Source: Leifsonia sp. 466MF
Lineage (GTDB): Bacteria > Actinomycetota > Actinomycetes > Actinomycetales > Microbacteriaceae
Length of the DNA: 64,000 nucleotides
Assembly: GCF_900100265.1 (NCBI RefSeq)
Contig: NZ_LT629696.1
Span: 1,302,001 to 1,366,000, forward strand
Reading direction: 5' to 3'
Shown here piece by piece: positions 33,651 through 44,656 of this stretch (positions are counted from its first letter, which is position 1; every line of letters begins with the position of its first letter). Under the pieces are notes generated by a model. That model ran no database searches. It had not been told where the DNA came from and was given only the letters and a program-made list of their open reading frames with translations. The translations under genes and the position numbers were made by a program.

Positions 33651-33676
33651 GTGGATGGAAGTGGAGTAAAGTGGAG
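33651..33676 (+). promoter_or_regulatory. Triple MraZ box upstream of mraZ (cluster 3)
   Basis: GTGGAT, GTGGAG, GTGGAG begin at 33651, 33661 and 33671, three direct repeats with 10-bp period, 42 bp before the mraZ ATG. MraZ proteins bind runs of short repeats with 10-bp period in front of their own operon and repress it. The repeat array is seen; binding is inference from the family. Confidence 0.8.
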
Positions 33677-33717
33677 CCACACCGCAACCTGGGCCGGGAG
33701 AGTGGGGGTGGCAGCCG

Positions 33718-34149
33718 ATGTTCCTCGGTACGCACGCCCCCAAGCTGGACGAGAAGGGGCGCATCATCCTGCCGGCGAAATTCCGGGATGAGCTCGCGTC
33801 CGGCCTCGTCCTCACCCGTGGCCAGGAGCACTGCGTCTACGTCTTCTCGCAGCGCGAGTTCGAATCGCTCCACGAGAAGATCCGCCAGGCGCCGGTGACG
33901 AGCAAGCAGGCCCGTGACTACCTGCGCGTCTTCCTCTCGGGGGCGAGCGCAGAGGTCCCGGACAAGCAGAACCGGGTGACCATCCCGTCCGCGCTGCGCT
34001 CGTACGCGGGACTCGATCGCGACCTCGTCGTGATCGGCGCCGGCAGCCGCGCGGAGATCTGGGACGCCCAGGCCTGGGAGACCTACCTGGCCGAACAGGA
34101 AGCAGCATTCGCCAACACGGAGGAGGAGGTGATCCCGGGACTCTTCTGA
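33718..34149 (+). CDS. mraZ: Transcriptional regulator MraZ
   Basis: A 143-residue protein of two SpoVT-AbrB-like half repeats, each with the DxKGRxxxP motif: [14 protein letters not shown] (about residue 10) and [14 protein letters not shown] (about residue 82). It is first in the dcw cluster and should autorepress it through the boxes upstream. Length is standard for the family. ATG 33718 follows a GGGGGTGG stretch. Confidence 0.95.
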   Translation: MFLGTHAPKLDEKGRIILPAKFRDELASGLVLTRGQEHCVYVFSQREFESLHEKIRQAPVTSKQARDYLRVFLSGASAEVPDKQNRVTIPSALRSYAGLDRDLVVIGAGSRAEIWDAQAWETYLAEQEAAFANTEEEVIPGLF

Positions 34150-34264
34150 GCCCGCGTCCCTGGCGCCGGACTCCCAGCCATACGCCCTGACACCACTTCC
34201 CCGGTGCCAGGTCGGAATGGATGGGGATCCGGGATCAGGGGCAGGCGACTCGTCCCGAACGACC

Positions 34265-35269
34265 ATGACCGACTCCGACGACACCTCCCGCATCCATACT
34301 CCGGTCCTCCTGGAGCGCTGCATCGAGCTGCTCGGCCCCGCGCTGACGCGGCCCGGCGCCGTCTTCGTCGACGCCACGCTCGGGATGGGCGGCCACTCCG
34401 CCGGCATCCTCGAGCGCTTCCCGGACGTCACGCTGGTCGGGCTCGACCGCGACCCCGAGGCGCTGGCGATCGCGGGGGAGCGCCTGGAGCGTTTCGGTGA
34501 CCGCGTGCACCTCGTCCACACGGTGTACGACGGCATCCGCGAGGCCATCGAGGGGCTCGGCTTCGAGGCGGTCGACGGCGTGCTGTTCGACCTCGGCGTC
34601 TCCTCCCTCCAGCTCGACCGGGTGGAGCGCGGCTTCTCCTATTCGAAGGACGCGCCGCTCGACATGCGGATGGACGGCACGAGCGAGCTCACCGCCGCGA
34701 CGGTCCTGGCGGAGTACTCCGAGGCCGACCTGCGGCGCATCTTCCGCGAGTATGGCGAAGAGAAGCTTGCGGGCCGCTACGCCTCCCGGATCGTGGAGTC
34801 GCGCGAGCGCGAGCCTCTGGTGCGCTCCGGCCAGCTGGTCGACCTCATCATCAAGGCGACTCCGGTGGCCCTGCAGCGGCAGGGGCATCCCGCCAAGCGC
34901 GTCTTCCAGGCTCTGCGCATCGAGGTCAACCAGGAGCTGGCGGTGCTGCAGCGGGCGATCCCTGCGGCCATCGACTCCCTGTCGGTGGGCGGGCGCATCG
35001 TCGTGGAGGCGTATCAGTCGCTCGAGGACCGCATCGTGAAGCGCGAGCTGCAGGCCCGCTCCACGTCGAGCGCTCCGGCGGGACTGCCCGTCGAGCTCCC
35101 CGAGCACCGGCCGGAGCTGAAGCTCCTCATCCGCGGTGCGGAACTGGCCGACGACGACGAGAAGGCCGCCAACCCGAGGGCCACCCCGGTGCGCCTGCGG
35201 GCGGCCGAGCGGGTGCGCCCGGCGAGCGGCGCATCCCACAGCAAAGACGAGACGAGGAGGCGGTCGTGA
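34265..35269 (+). CDS. rsmH: 16S rRNA (cytosine-1402-N4)-methyltransferase RsmH
   Basis: A 334-residue SAM-dependent enzyme. It starts with the family's [14 protein letters not shown], and the SAM site is [14 protein letters not shown] (about residue 37). Conserved [28 protein letters not shown] and the C-terminal [18 protein letters not shown] (HSLED-like) follow. ATG 34265 is preferred to the earlier in-frame ATG at 34217 because the family normally begins close to the HxPVL motif. The stop overlaps the next gene (GTGA). Confidence 0.95.
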   Translation: MTDSDDTSRIHTPVLLERCIELLGPALTRPGAVFVDATLGMGGHSAGILERFPDVTLVGLDRDPEALAIAGERLERFGDRVHLVHTVYDGIREAIEGLGFEAVDGVLFDLGVSSLQLDRVERGFSYSKDAPLDMRMDGTSELTAATVLAEYSEADLRRIFREYGEEKLAGRYASRIVESREREPLVRSGQLVDLIIKATPVALQRQGHPAKRVFQALRIEVNQELAVLQRAIPAAIDSLSVGGRIVVEAYQSLEDRIVKRELQARSTSSAPAGLPVELPEHRPELKLLIRGAELADDDEKAANPRATPVRLRAAERVRPASGASHSKDETRRRS

Positions 35270-35937
35270 GCGGCAATCTGGCAGAGGCGGCCCCGGTCAC
35301 CGGGCGCAGACGTCCCGCGACACTGCGCCCCGCGGCGCTCTGGCGCGGCGGCGCCCTCCCCGCACCGGTGGAGGAGCCGAAGCGGACCCACCTCGAGGTC
35401 GTCCCGACCCGGTCCCAGCGACGTGCACGCCCGCGGGCCCTGTACGCGGGGATCGCGGTCGCCACGCTGCTCGCGGTCGTGGTCGCCCAGCTCCTCCTCA
35501 GCATCGGCATCTCGCAGGGCGCCTACCAGCTGCAGACGCTGGAGTCGAAGCAGACCGAGCTGCAGCGTTCGTACCAGGCGGTGTCGGAGGACCTCAACCG
35601 GGTCGCGTCGCCGCAGAATCTGGCCGCGAACGCCAACGCGCTCGGGATGGTCAGCAACAGCAACCCCGCCTACCTGCGCCTCTCCGACGGAGCGGTGCTG
35701 GGGGCGCCGCTGCCGGCGAGCGGGGCCGCGGGCACGGTCACCGGCACGCAGGGCAACCTCGTCCCGAACGCACTGCTCGCGGGCGTCTCGCTGGTGACGC
35801 AGCCGCAGCAGACGGCGAATCCGTCCCCAGCGGCGAGGCAGGCTGGGAATTCCACAACTTCGGGTGGGGCTACCGGATCCGGGGCCGCGCCGACCGTACC
35901 GTTGCAGGGAGCGTTGCCGACTCCGGTGACGCACTGA
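35266..35937 (+). CDS. ftsL: FtsL-like septum protein
   Basis: A 223-residue protein with one membrane span ([20 protein letters not shown], about residues 59-78). A coiled-coil follows ([20 protein letters not shown], about 86-105), then a segment with [20 protein letters not shown]. This is the FtsL/DivIC layout, and its place between rsmH and ftsI is the ftsL position. The cytoplasmic N-terminus is Arg/Pro-rich and the extracellular tail is Gly/Ser/Thr-rich and likely disordered. The primary sequence is poorly conserved in this family, so the call rests on layout and context. Confidence 0.78.
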   Translation: MSGNLAEAAPVTGRRRPATLRPAALWRGGALPAPVEEPKRTHLEVVPTRSQRRARPRALYAGIAVATLLAVVVAQLLLSIGISQGAYQLQTLESKQTELQRSYQAVSEDLNRVASPQNLAANANALGMVSNSNPAYLRLSDGAVLGAPLPASGAAGTVTGTQGNLVPNALLAGVSLVTQPQQTANPSPAARQAGNSTTSGGATGSGAAPTVPLQGALPTPVTH

Positions 35938-35948
35938 CGACGGGACGG

Positions 35949-37700
35949 ATGCGGGGCATGGTCAGCAAGAAGATGCTGCGGCGGCGGACCGCCATGACGG
36001 TCCTCGCCGTCGCAGCGACCGTCGGCATCCTCGGCGCCAAGCTGGTCGACATCCAGGTGGTCCGGGCGGATGCGCTGCAGAAGCAGTCGGTGACCGCCAA
36101 AGAGGTGTCGACGCCGCTGCTGGGCAACCGCGGCGACATCATCGACAGTGACGGCACGGTGCTGGCCACCACGATCTACACGTACACGGCTGCGGCATCG
36201 CCGAAGGATGCGATCGCCGGCGGCCGGGCGAAGATGGTCGAGGCGGCCGCGAAGATCGGTGCGATCACCGGCCAGGGGGGCGATGCCGTCGTCGCGCTCC
36301 TCGACGCGGCGCTCAAAGAGAACCCGAAGTCGCAGTACGTCCTCATCAAGGCCGGTATGGATGTCGGGACGTTCGACAAGCTCGACAAGCTCCCGTACCC
36401 GTGGCTCACCTTCACCAAGAAGCAGGCCCGCAGCTACCCGAACGGCGCCGTCGCGGGCAACCTGCTCGGCTACCTCTCACAGGGCGGCGACGCGGGGCTG
36501 GAGGCCAGCGAGAACGGCTGTCTGGCAGGGGAGAACGGCGAGGAGACCTACCAGCGCGGAGCCGACGGCGTCGCCATCCCGGGCAGCACCGTGGTGCAGA
36601 AGGAGGCGAAGGACGGCGGCACGCTCAAGCTGACGATCGACTCGGATCTCCAATGGTTCGCGCAGCAGACCCTCGCGCAACAGGTCGCCGCGACAGGCTC
36701 CAAGTTCGGCTTCGTGACCGTGGCGGAGGCGAAGACGGGGAAGATCAAGGCGATCGCGCAGGTGCCGTCGCTCGACCCCAACAACATCGATGCGACGGAC
36801 CCGTCGTTCTGGCGGCTCCAGCCGCTCACCGACCCGCGGGAGCCGGGCTCGACCTTCAAGGCGCTGACCGCCGCGATGCTCATCGACCAGGGCAAGGCGA
36901 CGCCGACCTCGCAGGTGCTCGCCCCGTACTCGTGGCAGTCAGGCAACGGGGCCGACCTGCACGATTCGGGATTCCACGCACCGCTCCGGCTCACGCTCAC
37001 CGGCGTGCTCATGATGTCGTCGAACACCGGCATGTCGCAGCTGGGCCGCGCGCTCAGCGACCAGACGCGGTACGACTACCTGAAGAAGTTCGGGATCGGC
37101 GATCCCACCGGTCTGCCGTACCCCGACGAGTCCGCCGGCGAGCTCCACCCGGTCAAGGACTGGGACGACCAGACCAAGTACGCGACGATGTTCGGCCAGG
37201 GCGTCTCGGCGACCCAGTTGCAGATGGTCGGGGCGTACCAGGCGCTCGCCAACGGCGGCACCCGCATCCCGCTGTCCCTGGTCGAGGGATGCGAGCACCC
37301 GGACGGCTCGGTGACGGACATCCCGAACAGCAAGCCGACGCCGGTCGTCTCCGCTCAGGCGGCGGCCACGACACTCGGGATGATGGAGTCCGTCGTCACC
37401 GACGGCGAGCTGAAGAAGCAGCTCCAGATCCCCGGGTACCGCATCGCCGCGAAGACCGGAACGGCCCAGCAGCCGGACGGCAAGGGCGGGTACCTGCCGT
37501 CGTACTACGTGTCGGTCATGGGCGTCGCGCCGGTTGACGATCCGCAGTACGTCGTTTCGGTCAACCTCGGGTTCCCGACTACCATTACTTCGTCGGCAGC
37601 CGCCGCTCCGCTGTTCCACACGATCATGAGTCAGGTGCTGAAGACCTACCGGGTGAAGCCCTCCACGTCGAGCCCGGCGGACTATCCGCCCTACTACTAG
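35949..37700 (+). CDS. ftsI: Penicillin-binding protein, septal transpeptidase FtsI (PBP3)
   Basis: A 583-residue class B PBP. It has one N-terminal span (about residues 15-32), a pedestal beginning GNRGDIIDSDG, and the transpeptidase domain with the three active-site motifs: PGSTFKA (SxxK), SSNTG (SxN) and KTGTAQ (KTG). It crosslinks septal peptidoglycan together with FtsW. ATG 35949 is the first usable start after the ftsL stop; ATG 35958 is possible. Normal length, no lesions. Confidence 0.95.
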   Translation: MRGMVSKKMLRRRTAMTVLAVAATVGILGAKLVDIQVVRADALQKQSVTAKEVSTPLLGNRGDIIDSDGTVLATTIYTYTAAASPKDAIAGGRAKMVEAAAKIGAITGQGGDAVVALLDAALKENPKSQYVLIKAGMDVGTFDKLDKLPYPWLTFTKKQARSYPNGAVAGNLLGYLSQGGDAGLEASENGCLAGENGEETYQRGADGVAIPGSTVVQKEAKDGGTLKLTIDSDLQWFAQQTLAQQVAATGSKFGFVTVAEAKTGKIKAIAQVPSLDPNNIDATDPSFWRLQPLTDPREPGSTFKALTAAMLIDQGKATPTSQVLAPYSWQSGNGADLHDSGFHAPLRLTLTGVLMMSSNTGMSQLGRALSDQTRYDYLKKFGIGDPTGLPYPDESAGELHPVKDWDDQTKYATMFGQGVSATQLQMVGAYQALANGGTRIPLSLVEGCEHPDGSVTDIPNSKPTPVVSAQAAATTLGMMESVVTDGELKKQLQIPGYRIAAKTGTAQQPDGKGGYLPSYYVSVMGVAPVDDPQYVVSVNLGFPTTITSSAAAAPLFHTIMSQVLKTYRVKPSTSSPADYPPYY

Positions 37701-37727
37701 AAACAGCGTCAACGGAAAGTGAGCCAC

Positions 37728-39272
37728 GTGACAGGACCGGCGCCCTCTTCACTGCGCCCCGAGCATCCCGTCGCCCGCCCGCTCGCCCAGCTGGTAGCGG
37801 AGTTCGGGCTGGATTGCCGCGGCGACCTCGACGGGGTCGAGGTGACCGGTGCGGCTCTCGCGAGCTCCGCCGTCGAACCCGGTGACCTCTACGTCGGCGT
37901 ACCCGGCCGCAACGCCCACGGCGCGACGTACGCGACCGCGGCGGCGGAGGCCGGAGCCGTCGCCGTGCTCACCGACGAGGAGGGTGCGGCCCTCGCCGCC
38001 GAGTCCGGCCTCCCGGTCATCGTCACGCCGGAGCCCCGGGCCGCGCTCGGCGCGGTCTCCGCCTGGATCTACCGCACCGACGAGAACTCGGCGACCCTGT
38101 TCGGCGTCACCGGCACCAACGGCAAGACCAGCGTCGTGTACCTGCTCAACGCCATCCTCGGGCAGCTCGGAGTCGTCTCCGGCCTCAGCTCGACGGCGGA
38201 GCGCCGCATCGGCGACACGGCGATCACGAGCAAGCTGACCACGCCGGAGGCGAGCGAGCTCCACGCGCTGCTCGCCCGGATGCGCGAGGAGGGCGTCCGC
38301 GCCGTCGCCATCGAGGTGTCGGCGCAGGCGCTGACCCGCCACCGCGTCGACGGGATCGTGTTCGACGTCGTCGGCTTCACCAACCTCAGTCACGACCACC
38401 TCGACGACTACGCCGCGATGGACGACTACTTCGCCGCGAAGCTCGAGCTCTTCCAGCCCGACCGCGCCCGACGCGGCGTCGTCACGGTCGATTCCGACTG
38501 GGGCCGCGCCCTGGTCGAGCAGTCGCGCATCCCGGTCGCCACGCTCTCCAGCTCGCCGGGGGCCGACTCCGAGTGGCTGCTCACCGTGCTCGAGGAGACG
38601 CTCACCCGCACCTCGTTCGCCCTCGAAGGCCCGGACGGCCGCCGGCTGGAGACCAACATCCCGCTGCTCGGCGCCTACAACGCGGCGAACGCGGCGCTCG
38701 CCATCGTCATGCTCGTCGAGTCGGGGTACGACCTCGACGCGATCGGAGCGGCGCTGGAGCGCGACGGCGGGATCGACGCGTACATCCCAGGCCGTGCAGA
38801 GCGGCTTTCCGGCGATCGCGGCCCCGTCGTCTTGATCGACTACGGCCACAGCCCCGACGCGTTCCTCTCGATGCTGAGCGCACTCCGCAAGGTGACCGAC
38901 GGCCGCATCGTCATGGTGTTCGGCGCCGACGGCGACCGCGACACCACGAAGCGCACCGACATGGGGGCCATCGCGGCCCGCGGGTCGGACGCCGTGGTCA
39001 TCACCGACTTCCATCCGCGCTGGGAGGACCCGGCGAGCATCCGTGCCGCCCTCCTCGACGGAGCGCGCAGCGCCGTCCCCGACCTCGAGCTGTACGAGGT
39101 GCCCGACCCGCGCGCCGCATTCCGCACCGCGCTGTCCCTGGCCGACGAGGGCGACGTGGTCCTGTACGCCGGTCCCGGCCACGAGGACTACCAGGAGGTC
39201 GCCGGCCAGCGGCTGCCGTACTCTGCCCGCGACGACGTGCGCCTCGCGCTGCGAGAGGCCGGGTGGCTGTAA
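37728..39272 (+). CDS. murE: UDP-N-acetylmuramyl-tripeptide synthetase MurE
   Basis: A 514-residue Mur ligase that adds the third stem residue. The ATP loop is [10 protein letters not shown] (about residue 128), then [21 protein letters not shown] and the GAYNAANA motif of the central domain. The usual C-terminal DNPR motif of meso-DAP-adding MurE is replaced by [11 protein letters not shown], with Asp and Asn of DNPR changed to Phe and His while the Arg remains. This suggests another diamine is added, which fits the diaminobutyrate-type walls known in Leifsonia and relatives. GTG 37728 follows GGAAAG at 9 nt; GTG 37719 is an alternative. Confidence 0.93.
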   Translation: MTGPAPSSLRPEHPVARPLAQLVAEFGLDCRGDLDGVEVTGAALASSAVEPGDLYVGVPGRNAHGATYATAAAEAGAVAVLTDEEGAALAAESGLPVIVTPEPRAALGAVSAWIYRTDENSATLFGVTGTNGKTSVVYLLNAILGQLGVVSGLSSTAERRIGDTAITSKLTTPEASELHALLARMREEGVRAVAIEVSAQALTRHRVDGIVFDVVGFTNLSHDHLDDYAAMDDYFAAKLELFQPDRARRGVVTVDSDWGRALVEQSRIPVATLSSSPGADSEWLLTVLEETLTRTSFALEGPDGRRLETNIPLLGAYNAANAALAIVMLVESGYDLDAIGAALERDGGIDAYIPGRAERLSGDRGPVVLIDYGHSPDAFLSMLSALRKVTDGRIVMVFGADGDRDTTKRTDMGAIAARGSDAVVITDFHPRWEDPASIRAALLDGARSAVPDLELYEVPDPRAAFRTALSLADEGDVVLYAGPGHEDYQEVAGQRLPYSARDDVRLALREAGWL

Positions 39273-40712
39273 ATGATCGCCCTCACCCTGGCCGAGATCG
39301 CCGAGGCCACCCGCGGCACCCTGCTGCTCGACGGCACCCACGTCTCGCCGGAGACGGTCGTCTCCGGACTGTCCACGACCGACTCGCGCGAGGTCGTCCC
39401 CGGCAGTATCTTCTTCGCGAAGCCGGGGGATGTGACCGACGGCCACCTCTTCGCCCCGCAGGCGGTCGAGGCGGGCGCCGCGCTCGTCGTCGTCGACCAT
39501 CCACTCGAGCTGCCCGTCCCGCAGCTGCTGGTGCAGGACACCGTCGTCGCCCTCGGCGACCTCGCCACCGAGGTGATCGCCCGTGTCCGGGCGCTCGGAC
39601 TGCTCAAGACCGTCGGCATCACCGGGTCCAACGGCAAGACCACGACCAAGAACCTGCTCCGCGCCGTGCTCGAGCAGGTCGGACCGACGATCGCGCCGCG
39701 CGCCTCCTTCAACAACGAGGTCGGCGCACCCGTGACCATGCTCCAGGTGACCGAGGAGACGCAGTTCCTCGTCGCGGAGATGGGCGCGAGCGGAATCGGC
39801 GAGATCGCCCGCCTGGTGCGCATGGCGCGCCCGGACGTCGGAGTCGTCCTCAAGGTCGGCCTCGCGCACGCCGGCGAGTTCGGCGGCATCGAGAAGACCC
39901 TGCAGGCGAAGACCGAGATGGTCACCGACCTGCTGGAGTCCGACGTCGCCGTGCTGAACATGGACGACCCGCGCGTCGCCACGATGGCGGACAAGACCGT
40001 CGCCCGCGTGCTCTGGTTCGGCCTGGACGAGCGCGCCGACGTGCGCGCGACCGACGTCGTCTCCGACCGGAGGGGCACGTCGTTCACGCTCCACCTGCCG
40101 CCCCGAAACGGGGCCGAAGGCCCGAGCTCCGAGTCGCAGTCGCGCCCGGTGCGGTTCCAGGTGCTCGGCGAGCACCACGTCATGAACGCCCTGGCCGCCG
40201 CCGCCTCCGCGTACGTGCTCGACGTCGACATCGACACCATCGTGTCAGCGCTCCAGACCGTGAAGACGGCGGAGCGCTGGCGGATGGAGGTCATGGGCGG
40301 CAGCGATGTGACGGTCATCAACGACGCCTACAACGCGAGCCCGGACTCGATGGCCGCAGCGATCAAGACCCTGGCGCAGATCGCCGAACCGGACGGCCGC
40401 ACCATCGCCGTCCTCGGCGAGATGAGCGAGCTGGGGGAGTTCTCCGGCGAGGAGCACGACCGCATCGGCCTGCTGGCCGTCCGGCTCGGCATCGACCAGC
40501 TCGTGATCGTCGGACCGGCGGCGCGCCGGATGCACATCTCCGCCATCAACGAGGGCTCCTGGGACGGCGAATCCCTGTACTTCGACACGCAGGACGCCGC
40601 GTTCGAGCACCTCCGGGGCGCGCTGCGCCCCGGCGACACGGTGCTCGTGAAGTCCTCCAACTCGGCCGGACTGCGCTTCCTGGGCGACCGACTGGGAGAA
40701 TCGTTCTCGTGA
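39273..40712 (+). CDS. murF: UDP-N-acetylmuramoyl-tripeptide-D-alanyl-D-alanine ligase MurF
   Basis: A 479-residue Mur ligase that attaches D-Ala-D-Ala. The ATP loop is [13 protein letters not shown] (about residue 112), the FNNEVGAP substrate motif follows, then [12 protein letters not shown], and the ADP-contact [16 protein letters not shown] (about 350). The ATG is immediately after the murE TAA with no gap, and its stop overlaps the mraY start. No ddl gene is present in the cluster, so D-Ala-D-Ala must come from elsewhere. Confidence 0.95.
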   Translation: MIALTLAEIAEATRGTLLLDGTHVSPETVVSGLSTTDSREVVPGSIFFAKPGDVTDGHLFAPQAVEAGAALVVVDHPLELPVPQLLVQDTVVALGDLATEVIARVRALGLLKTVGITGSNGKTTTKNLLRAVLEQVGPTIAPRASFNNEVGAPVTMLQVTEETQFLVAEMGASGIGEIARLVRMARPDVGVVLKVGLAHAGEFGGIEKTLQAKTEMVTDLLESDVAVLNMDDPRVATMADKTVARVLWFGLDERADVRATDVVSDRRGTSFTLHLPPRNGAEGPSSESQSRPVRFQVLGEHHVMNALAAAASAYVLDVDIDTIVSALQTVKTAERWRMEVMGGSDVTVINDAYNASPDSMAAAIKTLAQIAEPDGRTIAVLGEMSELGEFSGEEHDRIGLLAVRLGIDQLVIVGPAARRMHISAINEGSWDGESLYFDTQDAAFEHLRGALRPGDTVLVKSSNSAGLRFLGDRLGESFS

Positions 40713-41824
40713 GAGCCCTGCTGACATCCGGTGCGCTGTCGATGGCGTTCACGCTCTTCCTGACCCCGCTCTTCATCCGGCTCTTCCGCCGGCTGCAGTG
40801 GGGACAGTTCATCCGCGACGACGGACCGCAGAGCCACCACGCCAAGCGCGGCACCGCGACCATGGGCGGCATCGTCGTCATCCTCGGCACCCTGTTCGGC
40901 TACTTCACGGCCCTCCTGCTGACGGGGGATGAGACGAGCGTCTCGGCGCTCCTCGTGCTGTTCCTCATGGTCGGCCTGGGCGTCGTCGGGTTCATCGACG
41001 ACTTCCTGAAGACCCGGCGCGAGCGCAGCCTCGGTCTCACCGGCTGGGCAAAGGTGGCGGGCCAGGTCATCGTCGCCACCGTCTGGGCCTTCCTCGCGAT
41101 CCGCTTTCCGAACGGCAACGGCTACACGCCTGCGACGATGACGGTGTCCTTCATCCGCGACCTGCCGGCGATCGACTTCGGCGAGATCACCCGGTACGGC
41201 GCCATCGGCGTGATCGTCGGCTACGGCCTCTACCTGATCTGGATCAACTTCCTGGTCGCGGCGACATCGAACGGCGTGAACGTCACGGACGGCCTCGACG
41301 GGCTCGCCTCCGGCGCGTCCATCCTGGCGATCGGCGCCTACATCATCATCGGGTTCTGGCAGTCGATCCAGTCGTGCGCGAGCATCAACCTGAACCCCGA
41401 GAACGTCGCGAAATGCTACGACGTGCGCGATCCGTTCGACCTCGCGATCGTCGCAACGGCGATCGTCGGCGCGGTCGTCGGCTTCCTCTGGTGGAACACC
41501 TCGCCCGCGCAGATCTTCCTCGGCGACACCGGCTCGCTGGCGCTCGGCGGCGCGGTCGCGGCCCTCGCCATCCTGAGCCGCACGGAGCTGCTGCTCGTCC
41601 TCATCGGCGGAATCTTCGTGATCGAGGCCGGGTCGGTGATCGTGCAGCGGGCGTACTTCAAGCTCACGCACGGCAAACGCATCTTCCTGATGAGCCCCAT
41701 CCACCATCACTTCGAGCTGAAGGGATGGGCGGAGGTGACGGTCGTCGTACGGTTCTGGATCATCGGCGGACTCCTCGTCGCCGCCGGCGTCGGGTCCTTC
41801 TACCTGGAGTGGCTGGCGACGTGA
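40709..41824 (+). CDS. mraY: Phospho-MurNAc-pentapeptide translocase MraY
   Basis: A 371-residue membrane enzyme with about ten spans that moves phospho-MurNAc-pentapeptide onto undecaprenyl phosphate (lipid I). It shows [21 protein letters not shown] (Asp pair), [12 protein letters not shown] and the loop [13 protein letters not shown]. Length is standard. GTG 40709 overlaps murF (GTGA) and its TGA overlaps murD. Confidence 0.96.
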   Translation: MRALLTSGALSMAFTLFLTPLFIRLFRRLQWGQFIRDDGPQSHHAKRGTATMGGIVVILGTLFGYFTALLLTGDETSVSALLVLFLMVGLGVVGFIDDFLKTRRERSLGLTGWAKVAGQVIVATVWAFLAIRFPNGNGYTPATMTVSFIRDLPAIDFGEITRYGAIGVIVGYGLYLIWINFLVAATSNGVNVTDGLDGLASGASILAIGAYIIIGFWQSIQSCASINLNPENVAKCYDVRDPFDLAIVATAIVGAVVGFLWWNTSPAQIFLGDTGSLALGGAVAALAILSRTELLLVLIGGIFVIEAGSVIVQRAYFKLTHGKRIFLMSPIHHHFELKGWAEVTVVVRFWIIGGLLVAAGVGSFYLEWLAT

Positions 41825-43401
41825 CCGATTCCGACGACACCGCCCGCGCGGGCGACGCCCTGGCGCAGCGCCTGGCCGCTCTGACCAGCTGGCACCACGA
41901 TTGGAGCGGCCTCCGGGTCGCCGTGTACGGCCTGGGCGTCACCGGCTTCTCGGTCGCGGACACCCTCGTCGAGCTGGGCGCCGACGTGCTGGTCGTCGCG
42001 GCGAAGGCCGACGACGAGCGGCGGATGCTGCTGGAGGTCATCGGCGCCGAGCTCCTCGAGGAGCCCGACCTCGCCGCGCCGCCGGAGCGTCTCGTCGCGT
42101 TCGACCCTGAACTGGTCATCGCGTCGCCGGGCTTCCACTGGGATCACCCCCTCCTGCTCTGGGCGGAGCAGCGCGGCACGGCCGTGTGGGGCGACATCGA
42201 GCTCGCCTGGCGTCTGCGCGACAAGGTCGCCCGTCCCGATGGCGCCGAAGGCCCCGCCGACTGGATCTGCGTCACCGGCACCAACGGCAAGACCACCACC
42301 GTGCAGCTCACCGCGACGATGATCCTCGCGGGAGGCAACCGCGTCGCACCGTGCGGCAACATCGGTGTCCCCGTCCTCGACGCCATCCGCGATCCCGAGG
42401 GATTCGACGTGCTCGTGGTCGAGCTCTCCAGCTACCAGCTGCACTGGGTCAACCGGAACGTCGGAGGAGAGCTGTCGCCGTTCTCGGCGGCGTGCCTCAA
42501 CATCGCCGACGACCACCTCGACTGGCACGGCTCGCTCGAGGCGTACATCGCCGCCAAAGCGAAGGTGTACGACAACACCCGCGTCGCCTGCGTCTACAAC
42601 AAGGCCGACGAGAACACCCTGCACATGGTGGAGGAGGCGGAGGTCACCGAGGGCGCACGCGCCATCGGCTTCGGCCTCGGCGTGCCCGGCCCGAGCGACT
42701 TCGGGATCGTGGACGGGATCCTCTGCGACCGCGCCTTCCTCGACGACCGAGCGAACGCGGCGCTCGAGCTGACCACTCTCGACGAGCTGCAGGAGGCCGG
42801 GCTCTCGGCGCCGCACGTCGTCGCGAACATCCTCGCCGCCAGCGCGCTCGCGCGATCGTACGGTGTCGCTCCACAGGTCATCCGCGACGTGCTCACGGCC
42901 TTCCGGCTCGACGCGCACCGTATCGAGCTGGTGCGCGTCCAGGCCGGCGTGAACTGGGTGGACGACTCGAAGGCCACGAACCCGCATGCGGCCGACGCGT
43001 CCCTGCGTGCCTATCCCTCCGTGGTGTGGCTGGTCGGCGGCCTGCTCAAGGGTGTCGACGTGGATGCGCTGGTCGGCCGACACGTCGGCCGCCTTCGCGG
43101 CGCTGTGCTCATCGGCGTCGACCGGGAGGCGCTCCTCGCCGCATTCCGGCGACACGCGCCGGACCTTCCGGTGCTGGAGGTCGTCGCCGACGAGACTGAT
43201 GAGGTCATGCCGACGGCGGTTCGGCTGGCCGGTGGTCTCGCGCACGAAGGAGACACCGTGCTGCTCGCTCCGGCGGCGGCATCGATGGACCAGTTCGCCG
43301 ACTACGCAGAACGAGGCCGCCGCTTCCAGTCGGCCGTGAACGAGTATTTGGGAGGTGAGGCGGATGACGAGTCCGCCCCGCGTCCCGACGCGCAGGACTG
43401 A
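41821..43401 (+). CDS. murD: UDP-N-acetylmuramoylalanine-D-glutamate ligase MurD
   Basis: A 526-residue Mur ligase. The N-terminal domain holds [13 protein letters not shown]; the ATP loop is [14 protein letters not shown] (about residue 152), then [20 protein letters not shown] and the C-terminal [15 protein letters not shown] motif that is specific to MurD. It adds the second residue, D-Glu, which carries the crosslink in B-type walls. Slightly longer than average owing to an N-terminal extension. It overlaps mraY by 4 bp and ftsW by 38 bp. Confidence 0.95.
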   Translation: MTDSDDTARAGDALAQRLAALTSWHHDWSGLRVAVYGLGVTGFSVADTLVELGADVLVVAAKADDERRMLLEVIGAELLEEPDLAAPPERLVAFDPELVIASPGFHWDHPLLLWAEQRGTAVWGDIELAWRLRDKVARPDGAEGPADWICVTGTNGKTTTVQLTATMILAGGNRVAPCGNIGVPVLDAIRDPEGFDVLVVELSSYQLHWVNRNVGGELSPFSAACLNIADDHLDWHGSLEAYIAAKAKVYDNTRVACVYNKADENTLHMVEEAEVTEGARAIGFGLGVPGPSDFGIVDGILCDRAFLDDRANAALELTTLDELQEAGLSAPHVVANILAASALARSYGVAPQVIRDVLTAFRLDAHRIELVRVQAGVNWVDDSKATNPHAADASLRAYPSVVWLVGGLLKGVDVDALVGRHVGRLRGAVLIGVDREALLAAFRRHAPDLPVLEVVADETDEVMPTAVRLAGGLAHEGDTVLLAPAAASMDQFADYAERGRRFQSAVNEYLGGEADDESAPRPDAQD

Positions 43402-44656
43402 GCGTCCGAGCGCCCGGTCTCAGCAGAGCGCTGCTCCATCGGCCGCGTCCCGCCCCAGCGCCGCCGCACGCATCGGTGCGCTGACCACCCGCATCCAGCT
43501 GGGTCGGGGCATGACGTCCGAATCGGCCAACTACTTCCTCCTGCTCGGCATCACGCTGTTCATGGTCGTGTTCGGCCTCGTCATGGTGCTGTCCTCCTCC
43601 TCGGTGGAGGCGCACAACGACGACGACAACTTCTTCTCCCGCTTCTGGTCGCAGGGCGCGTACACGCTGGTCGGCCTGCCGCTGATGTTCCTCGTCTCGC
43701 GCATCCCGCGCGGGTTCTGGAAGAAGACGATCTGGTTCTTCCTCGGCGCCGCCTGCTTCCTGCAGCTGCTCGTGCTGCTCACTCCGCTCGGCGTCGAGAT
43801 CGGCGGCAATCGCAACTGGCTGCGCATCGGCTCGGTCACGGCCCAGCCGTCGGAGGCGATCAAGCTCGCGCTCGTCGTCTGGCTGGGCGTCGTCCTTGCG
43901 CGCAAGCGGGATGTGCTCGACCAGTGGAAGCATGTGGCCGTCCCCGTCGTCCCCATCGCGGGAGGCGCGGTCGCGCTCGTGCTGCTCGGCGGCGACCTGG
44001 GCACGACCATGATCATGGCGGCGCTCATCCTCGGCGCCCTCTACTTCGCCGGCGTGCGCCTCCGGTACCTCCTCACCGGTGTCGTCGCCGTCGGCGCGCT
44101 CGCGGTCGTTGTCGCGCTGTCGAGCGCGAGCCGAGTCGGCCGCATCGCCGCCTACTTCGGCGGGACGAGCGTCGCGAACCCGGACGTGGACTGGCAGATC
44201 AAGAACGGCTTCTACGCGCTCGCCTCCGGGGGCGTCTTCGGGGTCGGGCTCGGCAACTCGCACTCCAAGTGGTCGTGGCTGCCCGCCGCCGACACCGACT
44301 TCATTTTCGCGATCATCGGCGAGGAGCTCGGCCTCATCGGCGCGGTCGTCGTGCTCCTGCTCTTCGTGATGCTCGCGGTCGTCTTCCTGCGCATCATCCA
44401 CGCGTCGACCGACCCGTTCGCGCGGGTGACGACGGCGGCCATCATGGTGTGGCTGATCGGCCAGGCGTTCGTCAACATCGCCGTGGTGCTGGGGGTGATC
44501 CCGGTGCTGGGCGTCCCGCTCCCACTGATCTCTGCGGGAGGGACTGCGATGATCAGTTCCATGATCGCCATCGGAATCGTGCTGTCGTTCGCCCGGCAGT
44601 CGCACCGTGACTCCCAGGCCGCCTCCGAGACCGGTTCGGCGGGCCCCCGGGCATGA
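43364..44656 (+). CDS. ftsW: Septal peptidoglycan polymerase FtsW
   Basis: A 430-residue SEDS-family glycosyltransferase with about ten spans. It shows GGNRNWLRIGSVTAQPSEAIK near residue 150, LLGGDLGTTMI, the catalytic-region GNSHSKWSWLPAADTDFIFA and ISAGGTAMISSMIAIG near the end. The N-terminal 35 residues are Arg/Ser/Pro-rich. ATG 43364 is preferred over GTG 43355 because GGGAGG lies 8 nt upstream of it. It partners with FtsI. Confidence 0.95.
   Translation: MTSPPRVPTRRTERPSARSQQSAAPSAASRPSAAARIGALTTRIQLGRGMTSESANYFLLLGITLFMVVFGLVMVLSSSSVEAHNDDDNFFSRFWSQGAYTLVGLPLMFLVSRIPRGFWKKTIWFFLGAACFLQLLVLLTPLGVEIGGNRNWLRIGSVTAQPSEAIKLALVVWLGVVLARKRDVLDQWKHVAVPVVPIAGGAVALVLLGGDLGTTMIMAALILGALYFAGVRLRYLLTGVVAVGALAVVVALSSASRVGRIAAYFGGTSVANPDVDWQIKNGFYALASGGVFGVGLGNSHSKWSWLPAADTDFIFAIIGEELGLIGAVVVLLLFVMLAVVFLRIIHASTDPFARVTTAAIMVWLIGQAFVNIAVVLGVIPVLGVPLPLISAGGTAMISSMIAIGIVLSFARQSHRDSQAASETGSAGPRA

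Noticed and set aside
34150..34264. Short coding sequence or upstream extension of rsmH in the mraZ-rsmH gap
   Set aside because: An in-frame ATG at 34217 exists, but the added residues do not look like the family N-terminus and no clear ribosome site precedes them.
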